From Helicocarpus griseus UAMH5409 (Eukaryota > Ascomycota > Eurotiomycetes > Onygenales > Ajellomycetaceae): a stretch of DNA of 64,000 nucleotides. Of this stretch, positions 57,482-64,000 are shown piece after piece. The first letter of the stretch is position 1. Each line of letters opens with the position of its first letter. The notes below the pieces were generated by a model. It was not told where the DNA came from, did not search any database, and was given only the letters and a program-made list of their open reading frames with translations. The DNA lies in contig PDNB01000055.1 in NCBI GenBank assembly GCA_002573585.1, positions 1-64,000 on the forward strand. The letters are read 5' to 3'. A program made the position numbers and the translations under genes.

Positions 57482-58634
57482 GGCGGGATGCCGGATGAGG
57501 TTGAGCTGACAATCCACACACTCAGACTACTGGCGACGGTGCTGGGAACCGGCTAGGTTATGGGTATCGGAGAAGAACAGGGATGACGAAATAGTGGGGA
57601 CAAGGGATTGATATGACAGTCCGATGACCGAGAGCCGCCAGGTCTGATACCCCGAGAGCAAAGGTTCCTGGACGACATCCAGGAATAGGACAGGGAATAG
57701 AAAACCCTGATATCCCTTCTTTGAGTGACAAGAAGAAAAAAACAAAGAGATGGGACGGTGCCCGAAGCTGCAACGGCGGGAGGTTGGAATAATCAAACCC
57801 GACACAGACAACCCACGGTTGCGCAGCGACACGTGACACATGCAAATGGGGATTTCCGAGGCTGCGGCATGCACGGGCCAGCGCTAGTCTACTTAGGGTA
57901 ATTGTGGCTGGGGTATTTAGCCCAATACGGCTAGCATGCAGCCCAAAGCAGCAGTCTTGGCGCTCAACCGCGGAAACAGTACGCAGCAACCGTTGAGCCG
58001 CACAGGCAAGGGCAACCTTAATTCAACCGACCATCGCACAACACACGGCATGATGTCAGACTGCAACGAAGCGGAGACAGGCACAGGCACACGCACAGAT
58101 GGGGATATGGTAGGACAGGTTCGCAGTATCTCCATTGCGAGGTGTTTTGCAGAGCAGTGTGTTTAGATCGTCAATAGACTGTGTCTACGCTTTTCAGACC
58201 ATAAGACAATCGACAATCGCGCTCGAGCCTCAATGATCTTCCTGGCCCGAGACATTACCAATAGCAGTCTTAGCAGACCATGCACGACACTATTTTCAGA
58301 AAACCCTTTCGGACGCCCTGCGATTTGTTATTAAAGTAGGTCCCTTTCAGACGCGTGCATCCTAAAGCACTTGATGAACTCCAATACGCAGTGCGTTGAA
58401 TTAGAAACTCTTATCGAATACCCTGGCCGCAGGCTGGACAGGCACTATACATTTCATTGAAGAAAGTCATCGTTAGGATTTTCATTATTTAGGGTTGATC
58501 ATGTTCCAGACACAGCATTATACTAGCTTACTATGGCAACGAAAGATGAGAACTCAATCCGTTGTCCCAACCGACCATTCACTCAAGACTTTGAGGACGG
58601 GTTGAGGTGATGAATTCGAGCAAAATGCCATCTT
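57482..58634. other. Intergenic region
   Basis: Upstream DNA of the coiled-coil gene and 3' flank of the decarboxylase gene. Frames up to 143 codons on the minus strand have no family resemblance. No gene supported. Confidence 0.5.
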
Positions 58635-59342
58635 TCATCCTTCAACCTTCTTTATCCCACTATCATCCACCCGCAATTTTGCCTGGCTAAACTCCTCCGA
58701 TGTAGGCAATTCAATATGCACATTAGCCGCTACAGCCATGCCAACCGACGCATCCTCCGCACTCACGTCCAAAACATGTCCTCCCCGCGTACAATCACTG
58801 GAAATGAAATGAAGATGATGACCCGCAACCGAGAACCCTTGCCAAGCAGCCGGCGTACGGAACCCAACAATAGTCCCCTCAATATCTTTATAATGGTTGA
58901 CAGATTGATTGTCACCTAGTTCTGAAAGCGGCTGGCCTCTGTATTGCTGCCCTCGAATCGTCCTAGCAGTCACTGACACAAATCTCCCTCTGATACGATA
59001 AGAAACAAATAAATTGGCCGCTTGAGGTGCAACAGATGTAAGAATCTGGTCGATTGACTGCTTGCTTTGTAGCCTCTGGTGTTCCTGGGTATGCGTGGGT
59101 GAAAAATGCGTCGCCACTGCGTATGGGATTTGGTCGTCCATTGATGCTTCCCGTATTCCTCCTGCTTGTAATTGATACACTTTATCATCAAGGAGAACCA
59201 GCTCGCCATTCATCCGCGCAAATGTCCCCACTCCCTGGTTTCCTTTTGATAGAAGTTTGGAAACGGGGATTCCAGCCTCGCAAACACCTTCCATTAGGGC
59301 GTTTAGCAGCGAATATTGATATAAATGGTTGACGTTATCCAT
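58635..59342 (-). CDS. Alpha-acetolactate decarboxylase
   Basis: Converts (S)-2-acetolactate to (R)-acetoin. A single exon gives 235 residues from the ATG at 59342, without a signal peptide. Family features: LYQYSLLNALMEGVCEAGIP at the start, GVGTFARMNGELVLLDDKVY, PYAVATHFSP, and the metal site GHHLHFISSDCTRGGHVLDV, where His176, His178 and His189 keep the 2- and 11-residue spacing of the three zinc-binding His of the bacterial enzyme. The size (bacterial enzymes about 240-285) and the intron-free frame are consistent with bacterial ancestry. Acetolactate is also the valine-pathway intermediate, so the enzyme would divert it. It is probably cytosolic. Confidence 0.92.
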   Translation of the reverse strand: MDNVNHLYQYSLLNALMEGVCEAGIPVSKLLSKGNQGVGTFARMNGELVLLDDKVYQLQAGGIREASMDDQIPYAVATHFSPTHTQEHQRLQSKQSIDQILTSVAPQAANLFVSYRIRGRFVSVTARTIRGQQYRGQPLSELGDNQSVNHYKDIEGTIVGFRTPAAWQGFSVAGHHLHFISSDCTRGGHVLDVSAEDASVGMAVAANVHIELPTSEEFSQAKLRVDDSGIKKVEG

Positions 59343-60274
59343 ATCTGGTGGTTGTTTAAGGGTTCTTTGGTAGTTGTAAAGGGTAGTATATGCCGTGTAA
59401 TACTCGGTATTATCAAAGATCAGTATGAAATATGTTCGATATTCAGCAATTTTTTCTTCCCATTAGTATGATTCGCAAAGTCGACATCTTCTCAGTTGCA
59501 AAGCTACAAGGCGAATGACGTGGGTAACCTCGAAAACCTGTTTTAAGTTTCGGCGTGTTTGTTCTGCCGTTATGGACAAACCAAACTGAAGTTTAGTAGC
59601 CGCGCGCCTTGCTATTGCCGGTTGACCCTTTTCCACTCCATTCGTACAACCTAGGTATGATTTCATTCCTGTTTCAATATTTTTATGTTATTTTTTATGA
59701 ATTCTTTTTCCGATATTTTTCTCTTCTTGAAGAGAACTAGTAGTTATTGACAAATACAGATCCTCATTTTCCTTCAACTTATAACCCCGTACATCTTAAC
59801 TTCGCATAGTTTTTCTGACTGTGTCGTTTCGGGTTCAATTATGATCAATAGTCCAAAATTTATATCTGCTTCAAAACTCAATTTACCATACCACGCTATG
59901 CTACCCTCATTCAGGTGTTTCCGGGCTGCGGCTGTTTGATAGATCTCAGCCAATCAGCACACGCTTAGTAGCACATGACTCAGCCGTACCACGCGACAGC
60001 CCCACAAGAGCTTAACCTTAAACTGACGCCAGACCAAGTGACCCATACCGCCGCAACCTGCGAACTACAACCTTCCCTTTCCCGGCTGAAGATAGCAGCT
60101 CAGCATCCATTTTCAAACCTCGTCCTGTACACCTTGGCGTTCTTATGTTTGTTTTCGTAATTAAGCTGACTAATACTAGTCTTGTCTTTCGGTTTATCTT
60201 TGTGTTGACTGAAAGCGTTTTGTTAGCAACCCTTGCCACTCACTAGACCATCTCAACCGAGAGAATCCATCAAC
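59343..60274. other. Divergent region, decarboxylase / Atg29
   Basis: AT-rich spacer of about 930 bp. No coding frame longer than about 75 codons and none with family character. Confidence 0.5.
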
Positions 60275-61902
60275 ATGGGTCCCCAGCCAGCAGAACTGGA
60301 CCCCCATTTTACTGTATTTATTAGATTGCCATTTCCAAGAGGAGATTTTGTTGATCCTCCCCCGGTACGTTTATCTAGGTCTAATGCATGTGGTTTGACT
60401 TGGTGCTGATAATTGCTCTCTATAGGTGGAATGGGGGGTCGCCAAAGATCACGCCTTGTGGGATATCCTCTCAAGGCCGTCAAAAGGGAACGATATTGAC
60501 TGTCAGTGGAGCTTTGATTACTAGATTACATACGCTTCGTTTGAACTAACACGATGCCTGCATTTATAGGGAAAGCATTGTACGCATGTCCATCTCGTGA
60601 CCAGTGAACAATAGAGACCTAACAGCATACAGGGCAGAACATTTTGACGTGACATTACCTTTCCTCTTACAACAGGCAGCTTGGTTGTATGATCGACAGT
60701 TATCCCAAGTCCGAGCTCAAGTACGAAAAGTTGGGAATCCCCATTCCAGTTTCAACTCGCCAGCACCCCCATCCATATCCGGGAGCGGTGCCATTGGCGG
60801 TCATCCAATGAAGAGAGGAGGAAGTAGCAGTATGCCATTTTAAGTAAGAATGTGTATTCTTCATAGCGTGTGCTAATATATGTACAGATTCTAGAGTTCC
60901 ATCAAGATTATCTATGCGCCAAAAGGAAGGCCAAGCAGCGAAGCAGGAACCCAGCGTCCCATCCACCCCAATCAAATCTAAAGGTCGGTTCTTGAAAACG
61001 GTGCATTTTGGCATGTATTGCTTCTGGCTGATTGTTCCCAGCCCCTCTTCATCCAAACCCCTCCTCGGCAAATCCCCCAGCGCAAGCAGCGGGAGTGCGA
61101 CCGCAATCACCCCCACGGCCTGCATCTTACGCTGCAGATGCAATCAATCGCGATCAACCGAGTGACAAAAAGGAGAATCGTGCAGTTACCTCGCCCCTTA
61201 CTTCACCCCCCTTGGAGCAAGAGAGCTCTGAGCCAGCCAGCTCATCTTCCTCATCATCATCTGACTCCGAAGAGGAAGAGCCTACGAGGCGGGGGCCGCC
61301 ATTCAAAAGATTTGGTGAATTTTCCATTCACAAGGGGCCTGATAGCCTTGATGAAGATGAAGATGACTCGCCTGCGTTTTTACCTTTAGACGCACATCGC
61401 AGATCATCCACAGAGCAGATGGGACATGATCCTAGTGCCACTCTTCGCCAGGAGCCAGAACAGGCTCGTGCTGCAGAAAATATCGTTCCGTTGAACAAAA
61501 TATCTGCAACAGAGTCTTCGGCTAGTTCAGCTAGTTCCGGTTTGGCGGGCGGACATGCGGCGAACGAAAGGACCAGGCCCGTACGACACCCTACAACCTT
61601 TAGTCCAAGGAGGACTGCAGAGCTAGCCAGGCTTAGTCCACGACGGCGTGGTCGGGAAGGAAGCGAAGGAACGCCCAGTATGGGTAGCAGCTTCAGTGAT
61701 CTAGACGGTAGGCATCCATCCAGTCGATTGGAGCGGGATTACATCGTTTAATCTCTTTTTTCTTGCTAACTTTGTGCGTCATATAGATGCCAGCTTAACA
61801 CAGTCTGCCCTTGAAGAAGCACTCCTTAGCACCATGCAGCGAGGCGGAGTTGCGAGCCGGATGAGCACGATCAGCCAGGCGCTTAGAAGCAGGTACTTGT
61901 GA
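60275..61902 (+). CDS. atg29: Autophagy-related protein 29
   Basis: Atg29, with Atg17 and Atg31, scaffolds the phagophore assembly site in bulk autophagy. Seven exons: 60275-60364, 60426-60501, 60570-60579, 60633-60829, 60888-60983, 61042-61707 and 61787-61902, giving 416 residues. The conserved N-terminal domain, residues 1-95, shows HFTVFIRLPFPRGDFVDPPP, VEWGVAKDHALWDILSRP, NDIDWKALAEHFDVTLPFLL and QQAAWLYDRQLSQVRAQVRK. Exon 3 is only 10 nt (GGAAAGCATT) but encodes the conserved WKAL junction. The rest is disordered, Ser/Pro-rich, with an acidic Ser stretch (SSSSSSSSDSEEEEPTRRG). The last exon adds a conserved short helix (TQSALEEALLSTMQRGG). Introns are 53-79 nt. Confidence 0.93.
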
Positions 61903-62652
61903 TGTACGGCTCCAAACTACCATTCGGGTCTAGGTATAATCTATAATAACAGGTTCCTGCCATATTATTTGAATTAGATTATGTTTCTGAACAATCGAGG
62001 CCTCCATAATCATCTCTGAATTGTGGCCCCCAATCCCTAGCCATATCACGTGACGGGACCATCATGACGTCACCTTCCTGGCCTGATGTTTCAACGACAT
62101 CCGAGGCAAAACTTTGACTACCGCATCAGAAGTTTAAACAGACACCAAATACCCGGGGATTCACTCAAGTCTCGTCTTCCAGCTTACAGGATTGGAAGCT
62201 TTGCGCCTTATTTTGATAACAACTGTGTTTGTGCTGCGGCGGGTCAATTGGCCTGCTTAGTTTCGTTGTACCCCGCGGGCTTGCTCTCCTTGCCCCTCCT
62301 TGAGAAATACCTAAGCCCCAAACATCTTGCACTTGTTTGTGGACATTATTCTCTCGAAAGAAGACATAGTCATTGCCTTACATTCCAGTAAGAGAAGGCA
62401 TCAACTGATCTCTATCAATTGGACCGATTTTGTACCTGCGTTATTCCAGCCCGTACCTTGGCCGGAAACCGTGGGCGGATTTCTTGGCGCTGGATATCAA
62501 CAACCCCGGACTATCTCCGCCAAAAGAAAATAGGGCTGCCTAGAAAAAGGGGTGGATCTTGTTCAACATCTACAAAATAATATTACAATTGAGACTGCTC
62601 AATTGGTATTCGCCTTCTCTACTCCTCCCACTATTCGTCCAAACATCTCAAA
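61903..62652. other. Intergenic region before the CoA-synthesis gene
   Basis: 3' flank of Atg29, then upstream DNA. Frames of up to about 100 codons have no family resemblance. No separate gene supported. Confidence 0.5.
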
Positions 62653-63945
62653 ATGCCACACCCAAGCACCAAAGTCGAAAACGTCTCCCCGGAGGAGGCC
62701 GAGTCCGATTATTTCAAAACCAACCCCCCACCCCGTGAACTCGAATCCCACGCTGCCCAAGCGCAAGAATTTATTAACCACCATGTATCCGCAAACCGGC
62801 GCGTCGTCCTCGTCACATCCGGCGGCACCACCGTGCCCCTCGAAACCCAAACCGTCCGCTTCATCGACAACTTCTCCGCTGGCACCCGTGGCGCTACCTC
62901 GGCCGAATACTTCCTCGAAGAAGGCTACGCCGTGATCTTCCTGCACCGCCAATTTAGTTTGCTCCCTTACTCACGCCACTACAGCCACTCCACAAACTGC
63001 TTTTTGGACTTCATGGACGAGGCCGCCGCACCCCCCGCCACCTCACCCGCCCATGACAAAAACAACCCAGACCACGGCGCCATCGTCGTGCGGCCCGAGT
63101 ACCAGGACGAGATGCGCAAGGTGCTCCGTCAGTACCGCTACGCCAAACAAAACCAGCTCCTCCTCCTCATCCCCTTCGTGACCGTGACAGAGTACCTCTA
63201 CGAGCTCCGCTCATTAGCCACCATCATGCGCCCCCTAGGCGCCAACGCACTCTTCTACCTCGCCGCAGCAGTCTCCGACTTCTTCATCCCCCGCGACCGC
63301 ATGGTCGAGCACAAGATCCAATCCTCAAACGAAGCGCCCGCCTCCCCCTCCCGATCCCCCAACGAAACCACCCACCAGCAATCCCAGCAGCAACCCCAAC
63401 AAGGCCACACCCTAATCCCCGTCGACCGCATCTACACAGGCTTCAACGACCCGCAACCGCCCACACGGGGCAAAAAGCTAATCGTCGACCTGGACCCCGT
63501 CCCCAAATTTCTCCACAGCCTCGTCGACGGCTGGGCGCCCGCGGGCAGCATGGTGGTCAGCTTCAAGCTAGAAACCGACCCATCCTTGCTCATCAGCAAA
63601 TCCGAGCAGGCGCTGCAGCGCTACTCGCACAATCTGGTGATTGGCAACCTGCTCACGACGCGCAAGTGGGAGGTTGTCTTTGTCAGTCGCGACGCGGCGG
63701 GGAAGATTACTGAGCAGTGGGTGCGGATTCCAAGGGGCACGACGATGCCGGGGGCTGCGAAGAGGGTTAGTCGGGGCGATGTGAATGTGCAGCATGTGGC
63801 GGGGGCGTCGGAGGGGAATCGGGAGGTGGAGGCGGAGGCGGTGGTGGCGGCGGATGGGGTGTTGGAGATTGAGAGTCGGATTGTCCCTGAGTTGAAGAGG
63901 AAGCATACGGAGATGATTGAGAGGATGAATGCGGGGAAGGGGTGA
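62653..63945 (+). CDS. cab2: Phosphopantothenate-cysteine ligase (PPCS, Cab2 type)
   Basis: Second step of CoA synthesis from 4'-phosphopantothenate: joins cysteine to make 4'-phospho-N-pantothenoylcysteine. One exon, 430 residues; the ATG at 62653 (CAAAATGC) is preceded by no better start. Hallmarks of the eukaryotic enzyme: VVLVTSGGTTVPLE near 51-64, VRFIDNFSAGTRGATSAEYF near 68-87, and LGANALFYLAAAVSDFFIP in the middle. The core continues with LIVDLDPVPKFLH, SMVVSFKLETDPSLL and HNLVIGNLLTTRKWEVVFV. A Gln/Pro/Ser-rich insert around residues 225-255 is not part of the fold. The gene is complete 55 bp before the window end. Confidence 0.95.
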   Translation: MPHPSTKVENVSPEEAESDYFKTNPPPRELESHAAQAQEFINHHVSANRRVVLVTSGGTTVPLETQTVRFIDNFSAGTRGATSAEYFLEEGYAVIFLHRQFSLLPYSRHYSHSTNCFLDFMDEAAAPPATSPAHDKNNPDHGAIVVRPEYQDEMRKVLRQYRYAKQNQLLLLIPFVTVTEYLYELRSLATIMRPLGANALFYLAAAVSDFFIPRDRMVEHKIQSSNEAPASPSRSPNETTHQQSQQQPQQGHTLIPVDRIYTGFNDPQPPTRGKKLIVDLDPVPKFLHSLVDGWAPAGSMVVSFKLETDPSLLISKSEQALQRYSHNLVIGNLLTTRKWEVVFVSRDAAGKITEQWVRIPRGTTMPGAAKRVSRGDVNVQHVAGASEGNREVEAEAVVAADGVLEIESRIVPELKRKHTEMIERMNAGKG

Positions 63946-64000
63946 GTGAGGGGGTGGAATGTTTGTGATTTGGTATCTTTGTATGTATGGTTTCCCTGTC

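Noticed and set aside
57558..57989. 143-codon minus-strand frame upstream of the coiled-coil gene
   Set aside because: No motif, poor start and no sign of conservation; probably promoter or leader DNA.
1..64000. CRISPR array, prophage, insertion sequence or bacterial-type operon
   Set aside because: None is expected in a fungal nuclear window and no regularly spaced repeats or transposase-like frames were seen.

Overview
The window reads as nuclear DNA of a filamentous ascomycete (Pezizomycotina; Eurotiomycetes, possibly Onygenales, is my inference). The reasons are short introns of about 50-190 nt with GTATGT/GTAAGT donors and CTAAC branch sites, an intron-poor but not intron-free gene set, urease machinery, a full-length Cdt2, Atg29 and CENP-O/Mcm21 homologues, and several small secreted cysteine-rich proteins. 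ATG starts and splice sites were chosen by hand from frame continuity, donor/acceptor consensus and family conservation; all are predictions.

Region by region. 1-6.8 kb: mostly non-coding, with a poly(A) microsatellite, one long disordered protein gene (2404-4641) and a tRNA-Val(AAC). 6.8-34.5 kb is a dense housekeeping block: cytosolic prolyl-tRNA synthetase and CCT1 (divergent), Cdt2 and Rrp5 (divergent), a basic nuclear-type protein, a 66-residue small protein, an Aim6-like phospholipase-fold membrane protein, urease accessory UreD and the cohesin STAG/Scc3 subunit (divergent), and an F-box protein. 34.5-41.3 kb is an accessory stretch: a 72-residue six-cysteine secreted protein with an 18-nt exon, a broken F-box-like/ankyrin gene, and a divergent pair of paralogous secreted proteins that share an intron position and a C-terminal RADPG-x-GCD signature. 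41.3-48.9 kb returns to conserved genes: an acetyl-CoA transporter of the SLC33 type, a GNAT acetyltransferase, a secreted propeller-like protein, and CENP-O. 48.9-55.9 kb is again accessory: a three-exon gene of unknown function with a C/T homopolymer in an intron, a decayed secreted cysteine-rich gene, a long empty interval, a small coiled-coil gene and a low-complexity repeat. 55.9-64 kb holds a coiled-coil protein, an alpha-acetolactate decarboxylase, Atg29 with a 10-nt exon, and phosphopantothenate-cysteine ligase (CoA synthesis).

The conserved genes are not an operon or an obvious biosynthetic cluster; they serve translation, protein folding, ribosome assembly, chromosome cohesion and kinetochores, autophagy and CoA metabolism. 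The most unusual content is the scattered small-secreted-protein set, of which three or four look intact and one is decayed, plus a second decayed (ankyrin) gene among them. I do not see a self-contained novel multi-gene system; the best candidates for undescribed biology are the divergent secreted pair, the six-cysteine microexon protein and the 230-residue three-exon gene.
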